Below, piece by piece: positions 1 to 9,369 of a stretch of DNA of 64,000 bases. Source of the stretch: Paraburkholderia sp. Tr-20389 (GTDB taxonomy: Bacteria; Pseudomonadota; Gammaproteobacteria; Burkholderiales; Burkholderiaceae). Position numbers and translations under genes: made by a program. Below the pieces are notes generated by a model. It ran no database searches and was not told the DNA's origin. It saw only the letters and a program-made list of their open reading frames with translations. Within the stretch, counting starts at the first letter, position 1; the number at the start of each line of letters is the position of its first letter. The DNA lies in NCBI RefSeq assembly GCF_017104565.1, contig NZ_JAAGPD010000026.1:1-64000 (forward strand), written 5' to 3'.

Positions 1-125
1 TTTGCCTTCGGCTTCCTCCAGATTCGCGGTCGCCCGCGACACCCTTGCCGTTCAGCTAACCCTTCCCCTTGCCGGGTGGGTAGAGGACTTTCACCTCCAG
101 GTAAGTGCGCCCTGCCGGGCGCACC
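1..125. other. structured, possibly repeated segment at left edge
   Basis: No gene can be called with confidence here. The segment contains a perfect 8-bp hairpin (105-112 with 117-124, 4-nt loop) and shorter complementary stretches around 83-97. A plus-strand reading frame runs in from the edge and gives a peptide containing [16 protein letters not shown]. Short peptides like this recur, as far as I remember, as spurious small ORFs beside genes in many proteobacteria. That is recollection and is not checked. It could be the end of an intergenic repeat or of a gene lying outside the window. Confidence 0.3.
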
Positions 126-128
126 CAG

Positions 129-160
129 AAAAAAAAGCGCCACGGTTTCCCGTGGCGCTT
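129..160 (-). terminator. Rho-independent terminator of metQ
   Basis: A 10-bp perfect stem (135-144 with 151-160) has a 6-nt loop. Read on the minus strand it is followed by an uninterrupted T tract (complement of the A run at 129-136). It lies about 30 bp past the metQ stop codon. Confidence 0.85.
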
Positions 161-188
161 TTCATATTCTGCAGTTTGACAGTGCCGC

Positions 189-1001
189 TCAGAACGACGG
201 CACGACGGAACCCTTGAACTCCGTCTTGATGAACTGACGCACGTCTTCCGACTGATACGCCGCGACCAGCTTCTTCACCCACGGCTGGTCCTTGTCCTTC
301 GCGCGCACGGCGATCAGGTTCGCGTACGGGCTGTGCACGTCTTCCAGCGCGATCGAGTCTTTGGTCGGCTGCATGCCGGCGGCCAACGCGTAGTTCGTGT
401 TGATCGCCGCGGCGTCGACGTCGGACAGCGAACGCGGCAGTTGCGCTGCGTCGAGTTCGACAAGCTTCACCTTCTTCGGATTGTCGGCGACGTCGAGCGG
501 CGTCGCGTTGCTGCCGTTCGTACCCGCGCCCGCCTTCAGCTTGATCACGCCTTGCGCCTGCAACAGCAGCAGCGCGCGGTTTTCATTCGACGGATCGTTC
601 GGCACCGCGACCTTCGCGCCTTGCGACAGATCCTTCAGCGACTTCAGCTTCTTCGAATAGATGCCGAGCGGCGAGATGTACGTCAGGCCGGCATTGACGA
701 TCTTATAGCCGCGCTGCTTGACCTGGCTGTCGAGATACGGCTGATGCTGGAAGCTGTTCGCGTCGAGATCGCCGGCGTCGAGTGCGGCGTTCGGTTGCAC
801 GTAGTCGTTGAACTCGATGACTTTCACGTTGAGGCCTTCGCGCTTCGCGACCTTCTGCACAACCGACCAGATTTGCGCATCGGGACCGCTGATCGTGCCG
901 ACCTTGATGACCTTGTCCTCGGCGTGTGCGCCGAAGCTCGTGACGAGTGCCGCCGAAGCGAGCGCTGCCGAAAAAACCTTGATGAGTGTTCTGCGCTGCA
1001 T
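189..1001 (-). CDS. metQ: MetQ-type methionine ABC transporter substrate-binding protein
   Basis: Periplasmic binding protein of the NlpA/MetQ family, 270 residues, expected to hand D/L-methionine to a MetNI importer. Residues 1-27 form a Sec signal peptide ending in AHA. There is no lipobox cysteine, so this copy should be soluble and not a lipoprotein. The mature part carries family features: [14 protein letters not shown], an [12 protein letters not shown] segment, and the [13 protein letters not shown] segment. No metN or metI lies within the window; the next gene upstream is a chemotaxis receptor, so the gene stands alone here. A strong terminator follows it. The family is clear; methionine specificity is inferred from the family. 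Confidence 0.9.
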   Translation of the reverse strand: MQRRTLIKVFSAALASAALVTSFGAHAEDKVIKVGTISGPDAQIWSVVQKVAKREGLNVKVIEFNDYVQPNAALDAGDLDANSFQHQPYLDSQVKQRGYKIVNAGLTYISPLGIYSKKLKSLKDLSQGAKVAVPNDPSNENRALLLLQAQGVIKLKAGAGTNGSNATPLDVADNPKKVKLVELDAAQLPRSLSDVDAAAINTNYALAAGMQPTKDSIALEDVHSPYANLIAVRAKDKDQPWVKKLVAAYQSEDVRQFIKTEFKGSVVPSF

Positions 1002-1184
1002 GTGATTCTCTCTTGACTGCCTTGTTCGGATTCGTGTTCGACGGTGGGCGCATGGACATTCCCTGCGGCCCGCCGAGCGTCAGATGGTCTCACAGGCTCG
1101 CGTCGATGTGAAATACAGGGTTCGCATATGGGTATGCGGCCCATGCGGCAGATTGGCGCGTCAACGCTGACTTCGCCTGAAATG

Positions 1185-1210
1185 AAAAGGGCCGCGCATC
1201 GGCGCGGCCC
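1185..1210 (-). terminator. Rho-independent terminator of the chemotaxis receptor gene
   Basis: A 9-bp GC-only stem (1189-1197 with 1202-1210) with a 4-nt loop is followed on the minus strand by four T (1185-1188). It is 24 bp past the receptor stop codon. Confidence 0.8.
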
Positions 1211-1233
1211 TGGATGATCCGTTGATCAGTTGT

Positions 1234-3030
1234 TCAGAACGTCGTCCAGTCGTCGTCGGATGACTTCGGCGCTGCGGGACGCGGCGCGGCCACAGGCTTG
1301 CGCGCGGCGGGCGGTGTCGCGTGCTCGTCGCGGGCCGTGGTTCGCGGCGCGGAATCGTGCTGCGCAGGGTTCGTTTGAACTGTTGCAGGCTCGACAGCCG
1401 ATTTCGGCGCGGGCTTAGGCATGGGCTTTGAAATAGCCTTCGCAACCGACCGAGCCGCAACCGGCGTCACGACTGCATCCGAGCCATTCACGCGAAACGT
1501 ACCGATCGTCTGACGCAGGCGGGTCGCCTGATCCTGCAGCGACGCGGCAGCGGCCGCAGCCTGTTCGACGAGTGCCGCGTTCTGCTGCGTGACCTCGTCC
1601 ATCTGCGTCACCGCTCGGCCCACTTGCGAAATGCCGCTGCTCTGCTCTTCCGAAGCCGCCGCGATTTCGCCCATGATGTCCGTCACGCGGCGCACCGCCT
1701 GCATGATCTCGCTCATCGTCGTGCCCGCCTGTTCGACGAGCGTGTAGCCGTTGTTCACGCGTTCGACGGAATCGCCGATCAATTGCTTGATCTCTTTCGC
1801 CGCCGTCGCCGAACGTTGCGCGAGGCTGCGCACTTCGCCTGCGACGACCGCGAAACCACGGCCCTGCTCGCCCGCACGCGCCGCTTCGACGGCCGCGTTC
1901 AGCGCGAGGATGTTCGTCTGGAACGCAATGCCCTCGATCACGCCGATGATGTCCGAGATCTGACGCGAGCTGTCGTTGATCTCCGTCATCGTGCTGATCA
2001 CGCGGCTCACAACTTCGTTGCCCTTCGTCGCGATCTCCGATGCGTTGTTCGCGAGGCCGCTCGCCTGACGTGCGTTGTCGGCGTTCTGCTTGACGGTCGC
2101 GGTCAGCTCTTCCATGCTCGCCGCCGTTTCCTGAAGCGACGCAGCCTGCTGCTCGGTGCGCTGCGACAGATCGCCGTTACCCGCGGCAATCTGATGCGTC
2201 GCCGATGCGATCGATTCCGCCGACCCGCGAATCTCGCTGATCGCACGCTGCAGGCGGCTTTGCATCTCGTTCATCGCAGCCATCATGCTGGTCGAATCGT
2301 TGGCGCGCACGGGCACGATCTGCGTAAGGTCGCCCGTTGCGATGCGCGCCGCGAGCTTCGCCGCGTCCTGCGGTTCGCCGCCGAGGCTGCCACGCACGTT
2401 GCGGATGATCAGCAGCATCGCGAACGAAATCCCCGCGCCGATCACCAGCACGACGACGAAATGCTCGATCAGGTTCGCGTAGTAAGCGGTGTCGATATCG
2501 CGCACGAACACGCCGCTCACGATGTTCCAGTCCCACGGCGCGAAACGCACCGCGTAGCTGATCTTCGGCACGGCTTCTTCGCTGTGCGGCAGACGTCCGC
2601 GATATTCCGCGAAGCCTTTGCCCGTCGCCTTCGCCGCATCGACGATCGACACATACAGCAGCTTGCCGTCCGGATCCTTGAAGTCGCCCACCGCTTTGCC
2701 GTTCATCTGCGGCAAGGTCGGATGCATCAGCACGACGGGCTTCGAATCCATCACGAACAGATAGCCGGATTCGCCATAGCGCATCGTCGCGAGGCGCGCG
2801 AGCGCTTCGCGCTGCGCATCGGCCTCGCTCATCTTGCCGGACTGCGCGAGCGCGTAGTAGCCGTTCACCACGCCCTGTGCGGCGTCGACGAGATTCACCA
2901 TGCCCGCCTTGCGTTCGTCGAGCATCGTCGAGCGGGTTTCTACCGCGCTCCACAATCCGACACCCAGCAAACCCAGCCATACGAGCACCAGCGATAACCA
3001 CAGCTTGCGGTTCAGACTCATCCTACTCAT
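1234..3030 (-). CDS. methyl-accepting chemotaxis protein with Cache sensor
   Basis: Transmembrane chemoreceptor of 598 residues. Membrane segments lie at about 10-30 and 188-210 and enclose a periplasmic single-Cache (Cache_2) region of about 155 residues. A HAMP domain (about 211-265) and the coiled-coil signalling domain follow, with the conserved hairpin tip at 367-405 ([20 protein letters not shown]). A Pro/Ala/Lys-rich tail of about 80 residues ends in DWTTF. This resembles the NWETF-type pentapeptide that tethers CheR and CheB in enteric receptors. The ligand is unknown; Cache_2 receptors often bind small carboxylates. A second ATG lies at 3021. It is monocistronic, ends in its own terminator, and has no che or fli genes nearby. 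Confidence 0.93.
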   Translation of the reverse strand: MSRMSLNRKLWLSLVLVWLGLLGVGLWSAVETRSTMLDERKAGMVNLVDAAQGVVNGYYALAQSGKMSEADAQREALARLATMRYGESGYLFVMDSKPVVLMHPTLPQMNGKAVGDFKDPDGKLLYVSIVDAAKATGKGFAEYRGRLPHSEEAVPKISYAVRFAPWDWNIVSGVFVRDIDTAYYANLIEHFVVVLVIGAGISFAMLLIIRNVRGSLGGEPQDAAKLAARIATGDLTQIVPVRANDSTSMMAAMNEMQSRLQRAISEIRGSAESIASATHQIAAGNGDLSQRTEQQAASLQETAASMEELTATVKQNADNARQASGLANNASEIATKGNEVVSRVISTMTEINDSSRQISDIIGVIEGIAFQTNILALNAAVEAARAGEQGRGFAVVAGEVRSLAQRSATAAKEIKQLIGDSVERVNNGYTLVEQAGTTMSEIMQAVRRVTDIMGEIAAASEEQSSGISQVGRAVTQMDEVTQQNAALVEQAAAAAASLQDQATRLRQTIGTFRVNGSDAVVTPVAARSVAKAISKPMPKPAPKSAVEPATVQTNPAQHDSAPRTTARDEHATPPAARKPVAAPRPAAPKSSDDDWTTF

Positions 3031-3251
3031 GTTGTATCGGTCTCTCGTGGTCTAGTCACTTCCTCGGCATATCCGCCGCGCCCGCCTTGAACATGAGACC
3101 AGCGCAAACGATTGCTCTTTCTGGATAACGGCAGGACGGTGCACCGACTTGAGGTTAGCTGTAAGGGACGCATCGCGGCGATCTGAACCGATAATGACGA
3201 AACGCGCCGGATTCAGGCATCGGCTGGCTTATCTCTATTGCGAGGTTTCTT

Positions 3252-3542
3252 ATGTACGTCGTTTCCCTCACCTATACGGCATCGCTGGATCGCGTGGACG
3301 ACGCGCTGGAAGCACACCGCGCGTTCCTCGTGCGTCAGTTCGACGCCGGCGTGTTCATCATTGCAGGGCCGAAAGTGCCGCGCGACGGCGGCGTGATCAT
3401 CGCGGCGGGTATCGAACGATCGCGACTCGATGAAATTCTGGCGAGCGATCCGTTTGCGCAGCAGAAGCTCGCGCGCTATGACGTGACGGAATTCAAGGCG
3501 ACGCGGATGGCGCCTGGAATGAACCTCAAAGTGCCGGAATGA
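3252..3542 (+). CDS. YciI-like protein
   Basis: Small cytoplasmic protein of 96 residues with the YciI (dimeric alpha-beta, ferredoxin-like) pattern: VSLTYTASLDRVDDALEAHRAF, then a Phe-rich central strand, then DPFAQQKLARYDVTEF. The conserved His (in AHRAF) and Asp (in SDPF) of the family are present. YciI proteins are mostly of unknown function; one member is a dehalogenase-like hydrolase. GAGG stands 8 nt ahead of the ATG. The gene is transcribed away from the chemotaxis receptor and ends in a strong terminator. No functional partner is visible nearby. Confidence 0.85.
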   Translation: MYVVSLTYTASLDRVDDALEAHRAFLVRQFDAGVFIIAGPKVPRDGGVIIAAGIERSRLDEILASDPFAQQKLARYDVTEFKATRMAPGMNLKVPE

Positions 3543-3559
3543 GGCGAGGCTTTAACAGA

Positions 3560-3588
3560 AAAAGGCTGCACGTTGCGGGCAGCCTTTT
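3560..3588. terminator. bidirectional Rho-independent terminator
   Basis: A 10-bp stem (3560-3569 with 3579-3588) including AAAA/TTTT ends lies between two convergent genes, 18 bp after the YciI-like gene and 34 bp from the end of the SCO gene. The T tract works on the plus strand and the A tract gives T on the minus strand. Confidence 0.85.
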
Positions 3589-3621
3589 TCAATTTCGATG
3601 CGCGGCTTTCGTGCCGTTCGA

Positions 3622-4239
3622 TCAACCGAGCAACAGCTTGAGATCGTGCACCCACGGCGACGCGCCCTGGCCATCGCGCGCGAACAGGCGCAGCTTGCCG
3701 TCGGTATCGAACACATAGCTGGCGGCCGTGTGATCCATCGTGTAGCTGTCCGGCGTCTTGCCCGGCACCTTCGCGTAGTACACGCGGAAGTCCTTGGTCA
3801 CCTTGGTCAGCTGCTCCTGATCGGCGGGGCGCAGGCCGACGAACGTCGGATTGAAAGCAGGCACGTACTGCGCCATCAGCTCGGGGGTATCGCGCTCGGG
3901 GTCAACCGTGACGAACAGCACCTGCACACGCTTCGCGTCTTCGGGGCCCAGTTGCTGGAGTGCCTGCGAAAGCTCGGCCATGGTTGTCGGACACACGTCG
4001 GGACAATGCGTATAGCCGAAGAACAGCACGACGACCTTGCCCTTGTAGTCCGCGAGCGTGCGCGTCTTGCCGCTCGAGTCGGGCAGCGAGAAGTCGGTGC
4101 CGAACTGCTTGTTTCCCGTGATATCGACGTTCGTGAACGCGGGCTGTTCTTTCCCGCATCCCGACATCAGCGCAGCGCCGCCGAGCGCGCACGCGACCAG
4201 AGCAACGCGCGCCGCGCGCGCGAACCGTTCAGTGAGCAT
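3622..4239 (-). CDS. SCO1/SenC-family copper chaperone lipoprotein
   Basis: Periplasm-facing thioredoxin-fold protein of 205 residues that delivers copper to the CuA site of cytochrome oxidase subunit II. Residues 1-27 are a lipoprotein signal with lipobox LMSGC, so Cys28 should be acylated. The copper-binding pattern is complete: C79-PDV-C83 and distal His170 in the DHTA segment. The gene is the last of the minus-strand unit SURF1, SCO-like, ctaA, ctaB, SCO and starts 4 bp after the ctaB stop. A second SCO-like membrane protein lies upstream in the same unit, so the two may split copper loading and thiol reduction. Confidence 0.93.
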   Translation of the reverse strand: MLTERFARAARVALVACALGGAALMSGCGKEQPAFTNVDITGNKQFGTDFSLPDSSGKTRTLADYKGKVVVLFFGYTHCPDVCPTTMAELSQALQQLGPEDAKRVQVLFVTVDPERDTPELMAQYVPAFNPTFVGLRPADQEQLTKVTKDFRVYYAKVPGKTPDSYTMDHTAASYVFDTDGKLRLFARDGQGASPWVHDLKLLLG

Positions 4240-4243
4240 GGTG

Positions 4244-5149
4244 TTACGCGCCGATCAAGGCACGCGCATAGTGGTCGATCAACAGCGCCGCAAACAGCAG
4301 CGACAGATAAACGATCGAATAACGGAAGGTTTTACGCGCGAGGTCGTCAGAATATTCCCGATAAATCTTCCACGCATACGCGAGGAACACGGCGCCCAAC
4401 AGAACCGCCGATGCCAGATACACGATTCCGCTCATGCCGGAGATGAACGGCATCATCGTGACGGCAAACAGGATGATCGTGTACAGAAGAATATGAAGAC
4501 GGGTGTACGCCTCGCCGTGCGTGATGGGCAGCATCGGCAGGCCGGCGTTTTCGTAGTCTTTGCGACGATACAGCGCGAGCGCCCAGAAATGCGGCGGCGT
4601 CCACACGAAGATGATCAGAACGAGAATCCACGCGTCGCCGGGCACGGCGCCCGTCACGGCCGCCCAACCGAGCGCCGGCGGCATCGCGCCCGATGCGCCG
4701 CCGATCACGATGTTCTGCGGCGTATAAGGCTTGAGCAGCAGCGTGTAGACGATCGCGTAGCCGACGAAGGTGGCGATGGTGAGCCACATCGTCAGCGCAT
4801 TGGTGAACGTGTAGAGCGTCCACATGCCGAGGCCGCCGAGCACGGCCGAAAACATCAGGATCTGCGACGTGGTGATTTCACCGCGTGCCGACGGACGCCA
4901 CGCGGTGCGGCGCATTTTCGCATCGACTTTCTGTTCGACGAGGCAGTTGATCGCGAACGCGGCACCCGCCAGCAGCCAGATGCCGACGGCGCCGCCGATC
5001 AGCACCGTCCACGGCACCATGCCGGGCGTGGCCAGGAACATGCCGATCACCGCGCAGAATACGGCGAGCTGCGTCACACGCGGCTTCGTCAGCGCAATGT
5101 ATTGAGAAATCCGGCTACCGGGCGAATGAGGGAGAGTTGTGCTGTCCAT
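4244..5149 (-). CDS. ctaB: protoheme IX farnesyltransferase (heme O synthase)
   Basis: UbiA-superfamily membrane prenyltransferase that adds farnesyl to heme B, making heme O, the precursor of heme A. The first Asp/Asn-rich motif is present (N-C-L-V-E-Q-K-V-D followed by RRTAWRP, about residues 68-86), as is the second cytoplasmic loop with [15 protein letters not shown]. Eight or nine hydrophobic segments fit the family. I chose the ATG at 5149 because family members begin with a similar short hydrophilic stretch. A GTG at 5158 overlaps the ctaA stop as GTGA and is an alternative. Translation is probably coupled to ctaA, which uses the product. Confidence 0.94.
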   Translation of the reverse strand: MDSTTLPHSPGSRISQYIALTKPRVTQLAVFCAVIGMFLATPGMVPWTVLIGGAVGIWLLAGAAFAINCLVEQKVDAKMRRTAWRPSARGEITTSQILMFSAVLGGLGMWTLYTFTNALTMWLTIATFVGYAIVYTLLLKPYTPQNIVIGGASGAMPPALGWAAVTGAVPGDAWILVLIIFVWTPPHFWALALYRRKDYENAGLPMLPITHGEAYTRLHILLYTIILFAVTMMPFISGMSGIVYLASAVLLGAVFLAYAWKIYREYSDDLARKTFRYSIVYLSLLFAALLIDHYARALIGA

Positions 5150-5154
5150 GAGGG

Positions 5155-6264
5155 TCACGCTGGCGCGGCGTCGCGCGCAGGAACGACGGCGCGGCCGGGA
5201 CGGCTATAAGCGATTCGAAAGTTTAACATAACGAGCAGAAGCAGCAGGATCGCGGCCCCGCCGTTATGGGCGACGGCAATGGGCAAAGGCCATTGCAAAA
5301 CGATGTTCGACAGGCCCGTGATGAACTGGATGACGATCACGAGCAGCACGCCGTTCGCGGGCCGCCGCAGCGACTCGAAGCGGCGCATCTTCAGTGCGAA
5401 CCACAGCAGATACGCAACCACGACGAAGGCAAACGTGCGATGTGTCCAGTGGATCGCGACGAGCGCGTCCTGGGTGATCACATCGCCGTCGCCCGTCATG
5501 CCGAGCGCGCGCCACAGATGGAAGCCGTGGCCGAAGTCCATCGGCGGAATCCATTGGCCGTTGCAGGTCGGGAAGTCAGTGCAGGCGAGCACCGCGTAGT
5601 TCGTACTGACCCAGCCGCCGAGCGCGATCTGCACGATCAGCAGCCCGAGACCGAACAGCGCGGCGGCGCGCCAGCGCGATGCTTCGGGCTCGTACGCGGG
5701 CACAGGCGTCTGACGTGCGGCGAGCCAGCCTAGCGTGCCGAGCAGCGCAAGCCCGAGCAACAGGTGAGTCGTGACGATCACGGGTTGCAGCTTCATCGTG
5801 ACGGTCCACGCACCGAATGCGCCCTGCACGAGGATCAACAGCAGCAGCGACGTCGGCCACCACGGCGACACGTGCAGCGGGCGGCGCTTGATGCGCGCGA
5901 CCCATGCGATGATCGTCTGCGCGACGATCAGCACGCCGATCGCCATCGCGAAGTAACGGTGAATCATCTCGATCCACGCCTTGGTCATGCTGACGGGGCC
6001 CGACGGCATCGCCTGATAGGCCGCGCTGATCGCCGCGTGCGCAATGAACGGCGACGATGTGCCGTAGCAGCCGGGCCAGTCCGGACAACCAAGGCCCGAG
6101 TCGGTCAGGCGCGTGAAGCCGCCGAACATGACCAGATCGAGCGTCAGGAACGTCGTGACCCAGACCAGCTTGCGGAACTTGTTGTCGTCGGCTTTCACCC
6201 ACACGTACGACAGCGGCAGCAGCGCAATGCACAGCCCGATCAGCCCCAGTTGCAATACGAACAT
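5155..6264 (-). CDS. ctaA: heme A synthase (COX15/CtaA)
   Basis: Membrane enzyme of 369 residues that oxidises the C8 methyl of heme O to the formyl group of heme A. It has eight membrane segments. The expected heme-ligand histidines sit in [20 protein letters not shown] and AHNGGA. The Cys pair in the extracellular loop ([12 protein letters not shown]) is the conserved CtaA type, and a second pair lies in [15 protein letters not shown] stands 4 nt ahead of the ATG. It precedes ctaB, with which it forms a complex in other bacteria. Confidence 0.95.
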   Translation of the reverse strand: MFVLQLGLIGLCIALLPLSYVWVKADDNKFRKLVWVTTFLTLDLVMFGGFTRLTDSGLGCPDWPGCYGTSSPFIAHAAISAAYQAMPSGPVSMTKAWIEMIHRYFAMAIGVLIVAQTIIAWVARIKRRPLHVSPWWPTSLLLLILVQGAFGAWTVTMKLQPVIVTTHLLLGLALLGTLGWLAARQTPVPAYEPEASRWRAAALFGLGLLIVQIALGGWVSTNYAVLACTDFPTCNGQWIPPMDFGHGFHLWRALGMTGDGDVITQDALVAIHWTHRTFAFVVVAYLLWFALKMRRFESLRRPANGVLLVIVIQFITGLSNIVLQWPLPIAVAHNGGAAILLLLLVMLNFRIAYSRPGRAVVPARDAAPA

Positions 6265-6315
6265 CTATCTTTCCTTCTGTCGCCTCTAAGCGCGTTTTGA
6301 CGTGCCCGGGGCACT

Positions 6316-6987
6316 TTAGCCGATACCCGAGTTTTTCAGCAGTTTTGTAACATCGCCCTTGATCTTGGTCGGATTCGCGTCTTTCGGGAACCGCATCATC
6401 AGGTTGCCGCTCGGGTCGACCATATAGATGTGGTCAGTGATCTGCGTGCCGTCGTCGGCGGGCAGCCAGGCGGACACCTCCTTCGGATCGGCGATCAGCA
6501 TCTCGGTGTCCTTGTAGGCGTTGTCGACGACGTCGGGCACCTTGCCCGCGTCAGTGCGCAGAAATACGTTCACGATGCGCTCGCGCTCGCCCGCTTGCGT
6601 CGCACGCACCTGGCGCATGAAGTACAGCTTCGTCACGCAAGGCTTGTCGCACGCGCTGCTATCGACGGAGATCATCAGCCAGCGGCCGCGCAGCGATGCG
6701 AGCTTCATCGGCTTGCCGTCTTCGCCCGTCACGACAAGAGACTCGGGAATCGGCCGCTGCGGGTTGATCAGCGCGCCGTAGCTCGTCGTGCCGCCTTTCG
6801 GCTTGATCACGTAGTACGTGAAGTACGAGCCGAGTACGGGCGCCGCGCAGACCAGCGCGATCAGCAGCAAGGTCCAACGGCCGCGCTGCCATGAGCCTTT
6901 TCCGCTCGGCCGGCCCGGAACCACGCGTTGTCCATCTTGCGTGGGTTGCTGTCGCGTTTGCTGCGAACGGGGATTGTGCGTCGACAC
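6316..6987 (-). CDS. SCO-like single-pass membrane protein
   Basis: A protein of 223 residues: a Gln/Arg-rich cytoplasmic N-terminus, one membrane segment (about 38-60) and a periplasmic thioredoxin-like domain. The domain keeps a SCO pattern: C113-DKP-C117, and His186 in the TDHIYMVD segment, at the spacing expected for the CxxxC plus distal His copper site. Overall similarity to true SCO proteins is low. Position between SURF1 and ctaA points to oxidase assembly, either as a second copper chaperone or as a thiol reductase for CuA. This family is often annotated only as a cytochrome oxidase-associated transmembrane protein. Confidence 0.85.
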   Translation of the reverse strand: MSTHNPRSQQTRQQPTQDGQRVVPGRPSGKGSWQRGRWTLLLIALVCAAPVLGSYFTYYVIKPKGGTTSYGALINPQRPIPESLVVTGEDGKPMKLASLRGRWLMISVDSSACDKPCVTKLYFMRQVRATQAGERERIVNVFLRTDAGKVPDVVDNAYKDTEMLIADPKEVSAWLPADDGTQITDHIYMVDPSGNLMMRFPKDANPTKIKGDVTKLLKNSGIG

Positions 6988-7048
6988 TCCTGATCCTCTT
7001 CCTTGATGGCGCTTCGATTACGCCTTTGAACTGCGCCCGAACCTGGCG

Positions 7049-7816
7049 TCAAGCGTGGGGCGCCTGTCCGTCGTTGGCCGCGTCGGTGCTATCGGGACGC
7101 TTGCTGTCCGCCAGTTTCGCGTTCTTCGCGCCGCGTCGCGCCGCATACAGACCGAACACGACCGCTGCGGCGGCCATGCCCCACCACTGGAACATATATC
7201 CGTAGTTGCGTTCGACACCCGTCGCGGGCGCAGGCCAGTCGCGCACGAGCTTGTCGCCGGTGTCGCCCGTCTGCTGGATCACGAACGGCTGCAACGGCAG
7301 GCCCGTCTCCGCCGCGTACGACGCGACATCGAGATTCTGTCGGATCGTTTGATGCGCGGCCGATCCACCCTGCCCGAGTTCATATGCACGCGTGGCATCG
7401 GCGCGTGCGATGCCTTCGATCTCGATCTCGCCCGTCGGCGTATCGTACGGCGCGATCGTCGTGCGCTCGTTCATGTTGCGCGGCAGCCAGCCGCGATTGA
7501 CGAGCACATAACCGCCGTCGCGCAGTTTAAAGGGCATCACGACGTAAAAGCCCGGCTGGTCGTTATACGGGCGATTATCGAGGTACACCACTTGCTGCGG
7601 CATAAACCGTCCGACTGCACGCACGCGATGAAACTCGATGTCCTTCAACGCGATGGGCGTGGCGCCGATGTTCTGCGCGGGCGCGTTTTCGAACTGCGTG
7701 ATGTGCGCCTGCAAGGCTTCCTTCTGATACGCACGGTCGCGCTGCCAGAAACCGAGCCGCAGCGTCACCGCAACCACGATCAGAATCAGCAGCGTAGGGA
7801 TGAGTCGAATCTTCAT
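7049..7816 (-). CDS. SURF1-family cytochrome oxidase assembly protein
   Basis: A protein of 255 residues with the two-membrane-segment layout of SURF1 (about 5-23 and 205-226) around a periplasmic domain. Signature pieces are LGFWQRDRAYQKEAL after the first segment, VVYLDNRPYNDQPGFYV, VLVNRGWLPRN, and YGYMFQWWGMA at the second segment. SURF1 is known to aid heme A insertion into subunit I. It opens the heme/copper assembly unit and is followed by the SCO-like gene. A plus-strand gene starts 87 bp upstream, so promoters for both directions must lie within 7817-7903. Confidence 0.92.
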   Translation of the reverse strand: MKIRLIPTLLILIVVAVTLRLGFWQRDRAYQKEALQAHITQFENAPAQNIGATPIALKDIEFHRVRAVGRFMPQQVVYLDNRPYNDQPGFYVVMPFKLRDGGYVLVNRGWLPRNMNERTTIAPYDTPTGEIEIEGIARADATRAYELGQGGSAAHQTIRQNLDVASYAAETGLPLQPFVIQQTGDTGDKLVRDWPAPATGVERNYGYMFQWWGMAAAAVVFGLYAARRGAKNAKLADSKRPDSTDAANDGQAPHA

Positions 7817-7903
7817 CGTGGGATTTCGGTCGAGACGCGAACCATTGCGCGCGGTGCGATAATGAAATCGTTACTTTCGCGTTCCTGAATCTCAGTTGAT
7901 TCC

Positions 7904-8113
7904 ATGCACATTCTCGTTCCCATCGCGTTCGCTCTGATCATTGCCAGCATGGTGTCCGCGCTGTACTTCATGATGCACGACCGCGGCAAGACGAAGCGCA
8001 TGGTCTGGTCGCTCGCGACGCGCGTCGGTCTGTCGATATCGCTGTTCCTGTTCATCCTGTTCGCGCACTGGATGGGCTGGATTCACTCGACGGGCATTCC
8101 GTACGGTCGCTGA
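7904..8113 (+). CDS. twin-transmembrane protein (DUF2909-like)
   Basis: Small inner-membrane protein of 69 residues with two hydrophobic helices (about 3-22 and 41-60). They are joined by a short basic loop (HDRGKTKRMVW). This matches the DUF2909 twin-transmembrane family, which is commonly found inside beta- and gammaproteobacterial oxidase clusters and has no assigned function. It is the only plus-strand gene of the oxidase block and divides it into two minus-strand units. Its orientation is opposite to its likely partners, so separate expression is expected. The start is the only ATG that fits. Confidence 0.82.
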   Translation: MHILVPIAFALIIASMVSALYFMMHDRGKTKRMVWSLATRVGLSISLFLFILFAHWMGWIHSTGIPYGR

Positions 8114-8220
8114 CGCGTTTACGCCGTCTCGAAATGACGGCGAAGTATGCCACCGAATCTCCACGCCGATCGCGCAACACACCGTTACCCGATCCGCGAA
8201 ATTCCTGTCCCATCAAGCAC

Positions 8221-8252
8221 AACGCCGCCCTGACGGGGTCGAGGGCGGCGTT
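8221..8252. terminator. hairpin between convergent genes, probable terminator
   Basis: A perfect 10-bp stem (8221-8230 with 8243-8252) with a 12-nt loop lies between the plus-strand twin-TM gene and the end of ctaE. The following T content is weak (GTTGTCT), so termination by it alone is uncertain. Confidence 0.5.
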
Positions 8253-8341
8253 GTCTACGTCTTCTTCGGATCAGCTTTCAAGGCCGCGCCGCGTCGAAAT
8301 GACGCATGGTGCACGGCCGCTTTGCAGCTTTCAAACAACGC

Positions 8342-9199
8342 TTACAGCCAGTACACGACGACGTACAGACCCAGCCACACGACGTCGACAAAGTGCCAGT
8401 ACCACGCCGCGCCTTCGAATGCGAAGTGGTGATCGGCCGTGAAGTGACCGCGAATCAGGCGCACCAGCACGACGGCGAGCATCGTGCCGCCGAGGAACAC
8501 GTGAAAACCGTGAAAGCCCGTCAGCAGGAAGAACGTCGAGCCGTACACGCCCGATGCAAGCGTCAGGTTCAGTTCGTTGTACGCGTGGAAATACTCGAAG
8601 CCTTGCAGGAACAGGAACGACACGCCCAGCACCAGGGTGGCCGCGAGCCATGCGATTGCCTTCGTGCGGTGATTGTCGCGCAGCGCGTGGTGCGAAACCG
8701 TCAAGGTCGCGCCCGACGACAGCAGCAGCGCGGTATTGATGGTCGGCACGGGCCACGGCGTCATCGACTTGAAGTGGGACACGAGGTCGGCCGGTCCGAG
8801 ATTCGGCCATACCGCCGTGAAATCCGGCCAGATCAGCTTGTAGTCGAGACTGCCGAGCTGATGCATCGCGATCTGGCGCGCATAGAACAACGCGCCGAAG
8901 AACGCGCCGAAGAACATCACTTCGGAGAAGATGAACCAGCTCATGCTCCAGCGGAACGACGCGTCGACGCGCTTGCCGTACATGCCGCCTTCCGACTCGG
9001 AGATCGCATCGCCGAACCAGTGGTACAGCGTGAAGAGCAGCCACAGCAGACCGATCAGCGCCGTGATGGGTGCCCACGGCTCGCCGTTCACCCACGCCGC
9101 AAACGATCCGAGCATGACCAGCAGGCCGACGGCTGCGCTGATCGGATGCCGCGACGGATGCGGTATGAAATAGTACGGGCTCTCGTTTTGACCGCTCAT
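8342..9199 (-). CDS. ctaE: cytochrome c oxidase subunit III
   Basis: Core subunit III of the aa3-type oxidase, 285 residues with seven membrane helices. Family segments include PSRHPISAAVGLLVMLGS, SEVMFFGAFFGAL and TGFHGFHVFLGGTMLAVVL, and the C-terminus ends in the helix with WYWHFVDVVWLGLYVVVYWL. The Glu of SEVMFF, which lines the proton-collecting surface, is present. GGAG lies 9 nt ahead of the ATG. It is the last gene of the ctaC-ctaD-ctaG-ctaE unit, 170 bp after DUF2970. Confidence 0.96.
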   Translation of the reverse strand: MSGQNESPYYFIPHPSRHPISAAVGLLVMLGSFAAWVNGEPWAPITALIGLLWLLFTLYHWFGDAISESEGGMYGKRVDASFRWSMSWFIFSEVMFFGAFFGALFYARQIAMHQLGSLDYKLIWPDFTAVWPNLGPADLVSHFKSMTPWPVPTINTALLLSSGATLTVSHHALRDNHRTKAIAWLAATLVLGVSFLFLQGFEYFHAYNELNLTLASGVYGSTFFLLTGFHGFHVFLGGTMLAVVLVRLIRGHFTADHHFAFEGAAWYWHFVDVVWLGLYVVVYWL

Positions 9200-9369
9200 T
9201 GTTGTTTCTCCACTTCAGTCCAGTTGTTCCGCTTGGTCCGGTTGAATCCACAGCCGACTGCGCTGTGCTCCGGCTCTCTCTCCTGCGGCGCGCTGCGTTG
9301 CGCTGCAGTGCGCCACCCTGCTGCTCCATCCATTCGTTCCGCGAAGACTGCGTACCGCGCCACGGCCTC

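Noticed and set aside
333-1016. long plus-strand frame opposite metQ
   Set aside because: Arg/His-rich antisense frame of the kind produced opposite any high-GC gene; metQ has a signal peptide and clear family motifs.
3031-3130. flagellar sigma-28 promoter ahead of the chemotaxis receptor
   Set aside because: A GCCGAGGA-like -10 is present, but the -35 part lies at the wrong spacing.
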